Assembly: GCA_002708845.1 (NCBI GenBank) | Contig: PAPI01000023.1 | Span: forward strand, 1-64,000 | Origin: Leeuwenhoekiella sp. | Lineage (GTDB): Bacteria; Bacteroidota; Bacteroidia; Flavobacteriales; Flavobacteriaceae | Direction of reading: 5' to 3' | DNA length: 64,000 nt | In this document: positions 46,522-55,145 of the stretch, piece by piece | How positions within the stretch are numbered: the first letter of the stretch is position 1 | How the letters are laid out: the number at the start of each line of letters is the position of its first letter | Made by a program: the position numbers and the translations under genes | The notes under the pieces: model-generated | Told to the model about the DNA's origin: nothing | Seen by the model: only the letters and a program-made list of their open reading frames with translations | Databases searched by the model: none

Positions 46522-48222
46522 TTAAGTTAACATCAAAACAGGATTCTCTATGTAGGTTTTCAACGTTTGTAAAAACTGTGCTCCCGTCGCACCATCAACC
46601 GTACGGTGATCACAAGCCATAGACAACGTCATCGTATTGCCCACCACAATCTGGCCGTTTTTAACCACAGGCTTTTCAATAATCGCACCTACAGACAAGA
46701 TCGCTGAGTTAGGTTGGTTGATAATTGAAGTAAAGTTTGTGATTCCAAACATACCCAGGTTAGAAATGGTAAAGGTACTACCTTGCATTTCTTCAGGCTT
46801 AAGTTTTTTGTTACGGGCTTTACCTGCAAGCTCTTTAACCTCAGCATTGATTTGCTGTAATGATTTTTCATTTGCAAACTCTACCACAGGCACTACAAGT
46901 CCATCAGGTACAGCTACAGCAACACCAATGTGTACGTGGTGATTCAGACGCATTTTATCATCAAACCACTGTGAGTTTACCTGTGGATGCTGTTTTAAAG
47001 AAATCGCTACTGCCTTGATGATCATATCATTATAGGAAACCTTCGTGTCAGGAAGTTGATTGAATTGGCTACGGAACGCAATCATATTTTCCATATCAAA
47101 CTCGACGTTCAGGTAATAATGCGGAGCGGTAAACTTAGATTTACCTAAAGACTTCGCAATCGCCTTACGCATTTGTGAGTTGTTCACGTCTTCGTAGCTC
47201 TCCTCACCGGTAGCAACAAATTGTTGTACACCACCGCCTGAAGCTGCAGGAGTATAGTTTTCTATATCCTTACGAACCACACGGCCGTTCTCACCACTAC
47301 CCGAAACTTTACCAAGGTCAATGCCTTTTTCCTCGGCTAATTTCTTAGCTAATGGCGAAGCAAAAATACGCCCGTCACTTGAAGATGTATTTTTAGAAGC
47401 AGATTTTGATTCCTCTTTCTTAGGTGCCTCTTTTTGCTTAGGCTCCTCTTTCTTAGCTTCTTGTTTTTTGGGCTCCTCTTTTTGTTTCGGCTTTTCTTCT
47501 TTTTTAGAAGACTCCTTTTTAGAGCTACCAGATTTGGCTCCACTGATTACACCGGAAACATCTGTTCCCTCAGGACCAATGATAGCTAAAAGCGAATCTA
47601 CTTTTGCAGTTTCCCCTTCCTGAATACCGATATGAAGCAAAGTTCCTTTATAGAAAGATTCAAACTCCATAGTCGCCTTATCGGTTTCTATTTCTGCAAG
47701 AATATCACCTTCCTCGACTTTATCTCCTTCTTTTTTCAACCAGGATGCAACAGTACCTTCTTCCATAGTATCGCTCAAACGTGGCATCGTTACCACCTCA
47801 ACACCTTCAGGCACTTCTGAGCTACTGCTGTCTTCATCTGCAGAGTCGTCATCTGAATCTTCCGAAGCTTCATCAGATTCTTCTTCGTTCTCATCAGCAT
47901 CTTCAGAATCTTCCGTGTCTTCTGATTTTTCATCATCAGAACCTGAGTCTGAACTTCCGTCTAATAATCCGGAAATATCTTCTCCTTCCTCACCAATAAT
48001 AGCGAGCAAAGCATCAACCTTTGCAGTCTCTCCTTCCTGTATACCTATATGTAAAAGTGTTCCTTCGTAGAAAGACTCAAATTCCATCGTGGCTTTGTCC
48101 GTCTCAATCTCAGCAAGGATATCACCTTCTTCTACTTTATCTCCCTTTTTCTTAAGCCATGATGCAACGGTTCCTTCTTCCATTGTATCACTAAGGCGGG
48201 GCATATTAATTACTTCTGCCAT
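46522..48222 (-). CDS. pdhC: Pyruvate dehydrogenase E2 component (dihydrolipoyllysine acetyltransferase)
   Basis: A 566-residue E2. It has two lipoyl domains (about 3-84 and 143-225), each with the lipoylated lysine in ETDKATMEFESFY, joined by a very acidic linker of Asp/Glu/Ser (about 88-137). A Lys/Glu-rich linker and a peripheral-subunit-binding domain follow (RIFASPLAKKLAEEKGIDLG), then the catalytic domain ending in DHRTVDGATGAQFL with the active His. It lies 3 nt after pdhA. The two lipoyl domains are nearly identical in protein but differ at synonymous sites. Confidence 0.95.
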   Translation of the reverse strand: MAEVINMPRLSDTMEEGTVASWLKKKGDKVEEGDILAEIETDKATMEFESFYEGTLLHIGIQEGETAKVDALLAIIGEEGEDISGLLDGSSDSGSDDEKSEDTEDSEDADENEEESDEASEDSDDDSADEDSSSSEVPEGVEVVTMPRLSDTMEEGTVASWLKKEGDKVEEGDILAEIETDKATMEFESFYKGTLLHIGIQEGETAKVDSLLAIIGPEGTDVSGVISGAKSGSSKKESSKKEEKPKQKEEPKKQEAKKEEPKQKEAPKKEESKSASKNTSSSDGRIFASPLAKKLAEEKGIDLGKVSGSGENGRVVRKDIENYTPAASGGGVQQFVATGEESYEDVNNSQMRKAIAKSLGKSKFTAPHYYLNVEFDMENMIAFRSQFNQLPDTKVSYNDMIIKAVAISLKQHPQVNSQWFDDKMRLNHHVHIGVAVAVPDGLVVPVVEFANEKSLQQINAEVKELAGKARNKKLKPEEMQGSTFTISNLGMFGITNFTSIINQPNSAILSVGAIIEKPVVKNGQIVVGNTMTLSMACDHRTVDGATGAQFLQTLKTYIENPVLMLT

Positions 48223-48225
48223 GAT

Positions 48226-49227
48226 TTATTCAGGTTTATGTGCTAAAAATGGATAGTCTTCCTGCTCGTAAACTACATCATACATAATGTTAGTTTCGGG
48301 GAATTCGCTCTCATCAGCAAATTTTTCACACTCGGCAACGCGCTTTTTAACACGCTTGTCAATTGTTTTTAATTCTTCTTCGGTAGCATATTTTTTCTCT
48401 AACAAAATATCTTTAACCTGAGTAATCGGGTCAATTTTCTGATATTCTGCCACCTCATCTTTCGTTCTGTATTTTTGAGCATCACTCATCGAGTGACCTC
48501 TGTATCGATAGGTTTTCAATTCTAAGAATGTAGGACCATCACCTCGACGTGCACGCGCTATAGCTTCGTCAAAAGCTTCAGCCACAGCAACCGGATTCAT
48601 CGCATCAACAGGACCGCAAGGCATCTCGTAACCTAAGCCCAGTTTCCAAATATCTTCATGGTTTGCAGTTCGTTTTACGGAAGTTCCCATCGCATACCCG
48701 TTATTTTCAACACAGAAAACCACAGGTAATTTCCAGTTCATCGCCATATTAAAGGTCTCGTGAAGCGAACCCTGACGAGCAGCGCCATCACCAAAAAAGG
48801 TAAGGGTTACCGCATCTCTCTTGAAATATTTATCTCCGAATGCAAGACCGGCACCCAGTGGAATCTGACCTCCCACGATACCATGACCTCCATAGAAACG
48901 GTGTTCTTTAGAAAATATGTGCATAGAACCACCCAATCCCATTGAAGTTCCGGTTTTTTTACCATAGAGCTCAGCCATTACACGCTTGGGATCTTCTCCC
49001 ATCCCTATAGGTTGCACGTGATTACGGTAAGCTGTGATCATTTTATCTTTGGTAAGGTCCATCGCGTGCAGTGCTCCTGCTAGTATTGCTTCCTGCCCGT
49101 TATACAGGTGCAGGAATCCGCGAACTTTCTGCTGAATATAAACTTGTGCTAACTTATCTTCAAACTTGCGCCAGAAGGACATCTCCTCATACCAGTTCAG
49201 GTATACTTCTTTTGTGATTTCTTTCAT
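48226..49227 (-). CDS. pdhA: Pyruvate dehydrogenase E1 component, alpha subunit
   Basis: A 333-residue thiamine-diphosphate-binding alpha subunit. The ThDP motif is GDGAARQGSLHETFNMAMNW followed by NNGYAMGTS, and a phosphorylation-loop-like segment YRYRGHSMSDAQKYRTKDE lies at about 240-258. The beta subunit is not adjacent and must be elsewhere. The order porU-porV-cdd-pdhA-pdhC is conserved in flavobacteria. A TATTTTTG box at 49274-49281 is the likely promoter. Confidence 0.95.
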   Translation of the reverse strand: MKEITKEVYLNWYEEMSFWRKFEDKLAQVYIQQKVRGFLHLYNGQEAILAGALHAMDLTKDKMITAYRNHVQPIGMGEDPKRVMAELYGKKTGTSMGLGGSMHIFSKEHRFYGGHGIVGGQIPLGAGLAFGDKYFKRDAVTLTFFGDGAARQGSLHETFNMAMNWKLPVVFCVENNGYAMGTSVKRTANHEDIWKLGLGYEMPCGPVDAMNPVAVAEAFDEAIARARRGDGPTFLELKTYRYRGHSMSDAQKYRTKDEVAEYQKIDPITQVKDILLEKKYATEEELKTIDKRVKKRVAECEKFADESEFPETNIMYDVVYEQEDYPFLAHKPE

Positions 49228-49273
49228 TAATAATGGGTTTATCTATACCACTGCTGTTTAAAACAACGAACCA

Positions 49274-49281
49274 CAAAAATA
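49274..49281 (-). promoter_or_regulatory. Promoter box of pdhA-pdhC
   Basis: TATTTTTG on the minus strand, a full TAnnTTTG match, 46 nt before the pdhA ATG. Confidence 0.5.
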
Positions 49282-49388
49282 GTATTTTCAAAAGGAAGTG
49301 AGAAAGGCTTTGGGCGAAAAAATAACCTAAACTAATGCCCGGCAGGACATTGAAACAAATCAAGCTAAAGCAGAATTTTATTGTGAAA

Positions 49389-49874
49389 TTAGAGGAATTT
49401 CTGCGTAAATAATAAAGGAAGTAAATTTTCCACCGAAGAACTCTTTAAAATAGGTCCGCTGCCACCTCTGAAATAAACTTCAATAGGCTTAGCCTGCTTC
49501 ACTTCATACTCAGCAAGCGCCTGTCTGCAGGCTCCGCATGGCGGAATTGGAACATCAGTTTCTTTATCTTTAGCTTTCGCTGAAATAGCCATCATTACAA
49601 TCTCCACCTCGGGATAGTTTGCACCGGCGTAATAAACCGCAGTACGCTCGGCACACAAACCTGAAGGGTAAGCTGCATTCTCCTGATTATTCCCTTTGAT
49701 GATTTCACCATTAGCAAGCAAAAGCGCAGCACCTACGTGAAAATTAGAATACGGTGCATAGGCAGCTTCACGGGCTTCGACAGCAACGCGAAATAAATCC
49801 CGCACCTGGTCAGGAAGCTCTTCAAGTTGCTCAAAGCGCTCCAGATTAAGTTCTATTTTTAATGATTTCCCCAA
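49389..49874 (-). CDS. cdd: Cytidine deaminase
   Basis: A 161-residue homotetrameric-type cytidine deaminase for pyrimidine salvage. The zinc and catalytic motifs are CAERTAVYYAG (Cys and Glu) and PPCGACRQAL (two Cys), with APYSNFHVGAALL upstream. The start codon is TTG at 49874, directly after two in-frame stops and 3 nt from the porV stop; no ATG is available. It is co-transcribed with porV. Confidence 0.94.
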   Translation of the reverse strand: MGKSLKIELNLERFEQLEELPDQVRDLFRVAVEAREAAYAPYSNFHVGAALLLANGEIIKGNNQENAAYPSGLCAERTAVYYAGANYPEVEIVMMAISAKAKDKETDVPIPPCGACRQALAEYEVKQAKPIEVYFRGGSGPILKSSSVENLLPLLFTQKFL

Positions 49875-49877
49875 CTA

Positions 49878-51050
49878 TTAATATTCAGAATATTCATCTC
49901 CAAAACTGAACGTCAAACCAATTCGCAACGTATTTTCCAAAGGATTACGTACTTGAGAAGTTGAGAACAAATAGGATACGTCAACATCTATGGATGTATA
50001 TTTAAACCCAAGACCTAATGTTCCGAATTTGCGAGCACCTTTCAAATCGCTTTCGTTAAAATAACCCATTCGAAAAGCAAAAACATCTGCATACTTGTAT
50101 TCTGCTCCCAGCGACCAGGTTACTTCTTTTAATTCTTCGCTAAATCCATTTGGCGCATCACCAAAGGATTGAAACATTCCCTCCAGAAAACCAATAGATT
50201 GATATTCTTCCGCATCTGTACCATCAATGACTCCATCGTTATTAAAGTCCTGCGGAGAAGGCACCAGTAACTTATTAAACTCAAGACCAACCCCAATCAC
50301 GTTATAGGGATCCAGAATAAAATCAAAACCTCCTCCCAGCCTGAGATTTGTAGGCAAAAAGTTTTCCTGACCTGCTTCGTCATACTTTATTTTTGGACCA
50401 ATGTTTGAAATATTAAATCCTCCGCGCCAGCGCCCGTCAAAGTCATTATAGGTAATCTCTTCAGATTGGTAAAATCCGGCAATATCTACACCTATCGAAC
50501 CCGCAGCACTCGCATCTTCATCACTTACCTGAAGTTTTAAATCGCTACGTAAATACCGGCCAGTAACAGACATAGCAAAACGATCGCCTAACCGCAAAGC
50601 ATAAGATACATCCAAAGTAAATTCATTAGGACTTAACAATAGAGGGTTTTCTAGCTCTTCCTGTGATGGATTACTATTCTGAATAGACTCAATATCACCC
50701 AACCCAAAATATCTAAAACTACCCGCAAATGCACTGCGATCATTAATACGATTGTAATAGGTTATTTGCCCTAAAAAAATGTCGTCTACAATTTGATTTA
50801 GATAAGGCGTATAACTAAATCCCACCCCCTGTTGCTGTTCTATAAAAGCATACTTAGCCGGATTCCATTGTTGTGAATAGGCATCAGCTTTTGTTGCGAC
50901 ACCCTGATCACCCAGACCTGCGGCACGAGCATCTGCTGCAATAGCCAAAAACGGAACACCCGTAGTAATGGGTCTACCTTCTACCTCCTGAGCAAATACT
51001 GATACCTGTAGTGTTGAAAAAAAACCTAGCGCGAGTAAAAATTTATTCAT
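49878..51050 (-). CDS. porV: Type IX secretion system outer membrane protein PorV
   Basis: A 390-residue outer-membrane beta-barrel of the FadL-like PorV (LptO) family, which shuttles T9SS cargo from the translocon to the sortase PorU. It has a signal peptide (1-20, SVFAQ), the family start TTGVPFLAIAADARAAGLGD followed by QQWNPAKYAF, and a C-terminal FRIGLTFSF-like strand. It lies 38 nt after porU and has its own promoter that overlaps the porU end, so it can be made independently. Confidence 0.95.
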   Translation of the reverse strand: MNKFLLALGFFSTLQVSVFAQEVEGRPITTGVPFLAIAADARAAGLGDQGVATKADAYSQQWNPAKYAFIEQQQGVGFSYTPYLNQIVDDIFLGQITYYNRINDRSAFAGSFRYFGLGDIESIQNSNPSQEELENPLLLSPNEFTLDVSYALRLGDRFAMSVTGRYLRSDLKLQVSDEDASAAGSIGVDIAGFYQSEEITYNDFDGRWRGGFNISNIGPKIKYDEAGQENFLPTNLRLGGGFDFILDPYNVIGVGLEFNKLLVPSPQDFNNDGVIDGTDAEEYQSIGFLEGMFQSFGDAPNGFSEELKEVTWSLGAEYKYADVFAFRMGYFNESDLKGARKFGTLGLGFKYTSIDVDVSYLFSTSQVRNPLENTLRIGLTFSFGDEYSEY

Positions 51051-51069
51051 TAAATAAGGCGTATGTTGA

Positions 51070-51099
51070 CAAATATATATTTTAAAGCTTACAGAACAA
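51070..51099 (-). promoter_or_regulatory. Promoter of porV-cdd inside the end of porU
   Basis: TTG (51097-51099) and TATATTTG (51070-51077) are separated by exactly 19 nt on the minus strand, a perfect Bacteroidota promoter. The TTG lies within the last codons of porU. Confidence 0.75.
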
Positions 51100-54000
51100 C
51101 TAACTTCTCAAACTTTTCAACTTTCTTATTCGTTAACGTAGATTTAACGGTAATCTTATATACGTAGACGCCTTTTCCTATTTTTTGCCCAAAATCATCC
51201 AGGCCGTCCCAGGTTATTTCCCGCGATAAAAAGCCGGTCGTCGTTACCATTTGATTAATGGTTTTCACCACCTTACCCGTAACCGTAAAGATTTGCACCT
51301 GCACATCAAGCGGCTCAAAGGGGCGGTTATGATTAAACCAAAACTCGGTATAATTCACAAAAGGGTTGGGGTAATTTAATACATTTTCAAGCTTCAATTC
51401 TGTATCACCCGCAACTACAAACTGAAGGTCAGCGGTTGACGAATTATTATATGTATCCCAGGCGATCACCGTCACTATATGCAAACCCGGCTCTAAATCA
51501 CGCAGCGTGCGCAGCGCTTTACCAATATTAAAGTTATCGGTGTCACTTTCGTAGAAATCATTGAGAATGATCGGGTTTTCCTCATCACCATCAAGTATCG
51601 CAACCAGGTCGTGACCTATGCCTCCGGCCGTATTTATTCCATTTTCATCTTCAAGCTTTACCAAAAGGGTAGGTGATGAATTGGTAATCCCTCCATTTAC
51701 AAAACTCTCATCATTCATGTAGAGTTCAATTAGCGGACCCTGATTGTCTTCAGGAGCATTTTCATTTAAACCACCAACCAAAATACGCTCATTTGCCCCT
51801 GCCTGATCTTCAAAAATACCATCACGCTTACTGTAAAAATTAACCCTTCCATTGCCTAGCGGAATTGCGGCATCCTTAGGCACCACAAACTCGAGATCAA
51901 AATTACCATCTGAAACCCTGGCCTGACCTCGGTATAAAATAGGGCCAAGCTCTTTAAAATCGAGAATTAACAATTCTCCATTTGCACCCTGCGTACCATC
52001 ATTGCCAAGGGTCTGGCGATCAACATACTTATCATAAACCGTAGCCGAAAGATCCCCTTCATAACCCGCAATGCGTTGCCCCGAAGCATCTACAACTTCT
52101 CCACTCAACTTGATTCGGCTAAGTGCTTTTAGGGTATCAACAGGTTGACTCAGCGGGACATCATTAATTGCAGTAAGTCTTACACTGGGTTTTGCAAAGC
52201 CCAGTTTCATAGCCGGGTCGCCGATAAAGAAAATCACCCGACGGTTGTCATCATTGATTTGATTTTTAGTCTCTCGTAGATTTTCAGCCACACTTTTAAC
52301 GGTGTTTGTACCAAAAGAAAATAAATTGGACGCCAGTTTTTCATTGAAGGTAACCCCCAGCCTAACCGAAATTTCACGTGTAGTCGCCACCAAACCCACA
52401 GCTCCACCTTCGGGATTCCAGAATAGTGCCTCTCCCGCGGCTTCCCGATTGGGATTATCAAAACGTGTAAACTCACAGGTTACCGTCACTATTACCGGTA
52501 AACGCTCCCGGTTCTTTAAGTTTTCGGCATTTTGCCGGGTAAAAATAAATTCGGAGGCCAGTGTATTTTCGCCACCGTGGCCCAAATATGTCATCACCAA
52601 AGCTCCCACTTCAAGCGCATCGGCTATGGCTTTATTAACCTCCGGATAACGGTCACCCCCGGCAGAAGCTTCCTGTCTGAAACTGTCGCTGTGTATTTTC
52701 TTTACGTTTATAAAAGGCTTCTCCTGCTGAATCTGGTCTCCCAAAGCATCAATTGTAGATTCAAGCTCCCGGAATTCCCAAGCTAAATCCACATCATCGG
52801 AGATAAGCACAAAATTATTTCGCCACCTCCCTAATGACGAAGGCTGGTCATAGCTAATTATTTTATCAACTACCTCATTTGCAAGTTGCGGGGAGTCTGC
52901 CAAAATACGCCCTACAGCCAGGTCGAGTCTATCAAAACCTCCGTTACCGGCAGGACTATTATCTTCTATCACACCTTCATCAGGGTCTAAAGAGCCGTAA
53001 AAATCATCACTCATATAGGATTGCGCCGGAGAAAAACTTTGATAGGTATTAAAAGTGGGTACGATATTATTGTTGTTTGCAATTCGATCTTTATAATCAA
53101 ATGAAGTGTCACCAAACAGGCAAAGATACTGCAGCCGGTTTTCACCAGCGTTTTGGTTTTCATAGACATAGCGCGCCAGATTACGTATTGCGCCAATGTC
53201 TTGTTTACCGGAGCTGAATTCGTTGTATATTTCATCCAGAGTTGCCACTGCCACATTTAAGCTTCTGAAATTTCGGTTGTGTGCAGCGAGTTTTTCGGCC
53301 TGTGGGCGTAAAGCTTCAGAAGTAATCATTAGATATTCTACTCCTCCATTGGCCAAAATGGTTCCTTTTAAATTTTGATTTGAAATCAGCGCATTGCCGT
53401 TTTCGCGAAGCGGGACAAAAAAATCATTTTCATAAACCGCCAGATAGTTTCGTTCCTGACCTAACTCGGCTTTAAAAGAAAATTGATTTGAGTTTTCGGC
53501 ATTTGAAACCGAGGTAATCGCTCTGCGATCTGTAACATCCCAAATTTCAGTATATCCCGAAGCATTACTCAGGGTATAAAGACCTACACCCTGCGAAAGC
53601 TGGGCATCTTTGCTGCTGAATTTAAACTGCCCACGGGTGCCCTCAAGGCGCCGGGTTGCCTCAACGGCAATAAAATCAAGATAGCCTTCACTAGAAGGGT
53701 TTCCATTATTGGAATAAGTTAATTGCACGTTAAGTTCATCTCCAATTGCTGTCAAAGCCGGATTTGACGAACTCAAGAAACTATCATAGTCAGCCCCTCG
53801 GGCTAATTGCGATTCGTTAATCGGCAAAAGATTGAGCGTTCGCACCGGATTACCGTTCAAATTGACCGAAAATGAAGTTTGTGATTCGGATATCGCGACT
53901 ACATAAACGCGAAGTTCGACCGGCTCGGTCACTACTCTATTAGGAAAAGAAAATGAAAATGCCTGCTCAGCTTCAATATCGAAACGTTCTCCAAACCAGC

Positions 54001-54943
54001 GTCGCCCTAGATTCAGGAGATTTTCTAAGTCACGCTCATGGAATTGATAATCCTGAAACGTGTTTATCGTCACATCTGGAGTAGCTTCCGGCTGCGGCAT
54101 GCTACCAATTCGACTGCCGGGACCTCCTTCAGCCGTAATGAAATAATACGATTTATCGTCGTAAAGATTAATATGCGTAAGACTTTCAGCATTAAACTGC
54201 CGCGTGCTTTCGCCATAAAACAACAAATAATCTTCAGCATCAAAGCTTCCATCTTCTTCGCCCACCACTTTAATGGCGTTTTCCACAGGATCAAAAATGG
54301 TGTTATCACGATTACGAAGCGGCAACATAGCACCCCCGTTACCATAAATTTTTAAGTTTCTGGGATTAATGTTGTTGACATCCATACCCAAATCCCTTAG
54401 AAAATCACGTGTTATCTTAAAGACACCTGTAGTATCTACATAAAACTTGTAAAAGTTCCCGGAAGCCAAAACAGAATTCTCAATTCGTGAGGTTTTGATA
54501 GAACCTCGATTTGCGGGAGCCTCAGAAAAAGTCAGTTCAAAAGAACGTACACGTTTAAGAACTCCATTTTGATTTACAATTGTTGAAAGACTGAATTCTA
54601 AACTATTCTTACCTCGAATAACTGAGTTTTGGTAATAAAAATCAGGCTCAGATTTTAACGCACTCATATCAAGATCGAATACTTGAGAACGGCTTATTAC
54701 TTCATACGTTACGTCCTTCAACCGAAGGCTCGTTGTCGAATTACGCGTAGTTAACCTGCGTTTGTACTGTATACCAGAAACCGGATTATAATTAAAATAG
54801 GCGGCTTCAAAACCCGGCACACGCACAGACTGTGAAGCGCTACCTACCTGCACAGGCTCACTCCAATTGATTACGTAGCGGTCTTGTTGAGCCAGAAGCC
54901 ATTGACCGAGTAGTAAAAGAAAAAGCGAAATTTTTATTTTCAA
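51089..54943 (-). CDS. porU: Type IX secretion system sortase PorU
   Basis: A 1284-residue gingipain-like (C25 family) surface sortase that cleaves T9SS C-terminal signals and anchors cargo. The catalytic His is in YLGHGGENTLASE near residue 786 and the Cys in VIVTVTCEFTRF near 821. The C-terminus has a FlgD-like and sorting-type domain (NYPNPFVNYTEFWFN, then GVYVYKITVKS). I place the start at the TTG at 54943 (LKIKISLFLLLLGQWLLAQ, a clean signal peptide). A GTG at 55048 gives 35 extra residues but overlaps the likely promoter at 54967. It is divergent from gldJ. Confidence 0.93.
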   Translation of the reverse strand: MKIKISLFLLLLGQWLLAQQDRYVINWSEPVQVGSASQSVRVPGFEAAYFNYNPVSGIQYKRRLTTRNSTTSLRLKDVTYEVISRSQVFDLDMSALKSEPDFYYQNSVIRGKNSLEFSLSTIVNQNGVLKRVRSFELTFSEAPANRGSIKTSRIENSVLASGNFYKFYVDTTGVFKITRDFLRDLGMDVNNINPRNLKIYGNGGAMLPLRNRDNTIFDPVENAIKVVGEEDGSFDAEDYLLFYGESTRQFNAESLTHINLYDDKSYYFITAEGGPGSRIGSMPQPEATPDVTINTFQDYQFHERDLENLLNLGRRWFGERFDIEAEQAFSFSFPNRVVTEPVELRVYVVAISESQTSFSVNLNGNPVRTLNLLPINESQLARGADYDSFLSSSNPALTAIGDELNVQLTYSNNGNPSSEGYLDFIAVEATRRLEGTRGQFKFSSKDAQLSQGVGLYTLSNASGYTEIWDVTDRRAITSVSNAENSNQFSFKAELGQERNYLAVYENDFFVPLRENGNALISNQNLKGTILANGGVEYLMITSEALRPQAEKLAAHNRNFRSLNVAVATLDEIYNEFSSGKQDIGAIRNLARYVYENQNAGENRLQYLCLFGDTSFDYKDRIANNNNIVPTFNTYQSFSPAQSYMSDDFYGSLDPDEGVIEDNSPAGNGGFDRLDLAVGRILADSPQLANEVVDKIISYDQPSSLGRWRNNFVLISDDVDLAWEFRELESTIDALGDQIQQEKPFINVKKIHSDSFRQEASAGGDRYPEVNKAIADALEVGALVMTYLGHGGENTLASEFIFTRQNAENLKNRERLPVIVTVTCEFTRFDNPNREAAGEALFWNPEGGAVGLVATTREISVRLGVTFNEKLASNLFSFGTNTVKSVAENLRETKNQINDDNRRVIFFIGDPAMKLGFAKPSVRLTAINDVPLSQPVDTLKALSRIKLSGEVVDASGQRIAGYEGDLSATVYDKYVDRQTLGNDGTQGANGELLILDFKELGPILYRGQARVSDGNFDLEFVVPKDAAIPLGNGRVNFYSKRDGIFEDQAGANERILVGGLNENAPEDNQGPLIELYMNDESFVNGGITNSSPTLLVKLEDENGINTAGGIGHDLVAILDGDEENPIILNDFYESDTDNFNIGKALRTLRDLEPGLHIVTVIAWDTYNNSSTADLQFVVAGDTELKLENVLNYPNPFVNYTEFWFNHNRPFEPLDVQVQIFTVTGKVVKTINQMVTTTGFLSREITWDGLDDFGQKIGKGVYVYKITVKSTLTNKKVEKFEKLVVL

Positions 54944-54966
54944 ATTCTCAAAGGATTTTAGGATTG

Positions 54967-54974
54967 CAAATCTA
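54967..54974 (-). promoter_or_regulatory. Promoter box of porU
   Basis: TAGATTTG on the minus strand, a full TAnnTTTG match, 23 nt before the TTG start at 54943. It argues against the longer GTG start. Confidence 0.5.
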
Positions 54975-55145
54975 ATACAACCTATATGAACGCCTTTTAT
55001 ACTAAACCGTATTAAACTGCGTTTTAGTATCCTAACTAAAAGTAACACATCACATTGTTATGCGTTGCATAAGTGATTATTTTATTGCAATTTGGGCCCT
55101 TTAATAGTATATTGCAGTCCCAAATTTTCTTAAAGGTTTTAGAAT

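Noticed and set aside
47321-47999. Opposite-strand frames within the E2 linkers
   Set aside because: Their Ser/Phe/Leu-rich composition is the complement of the Lys/Glu and Asp/Ser linkers of E2.
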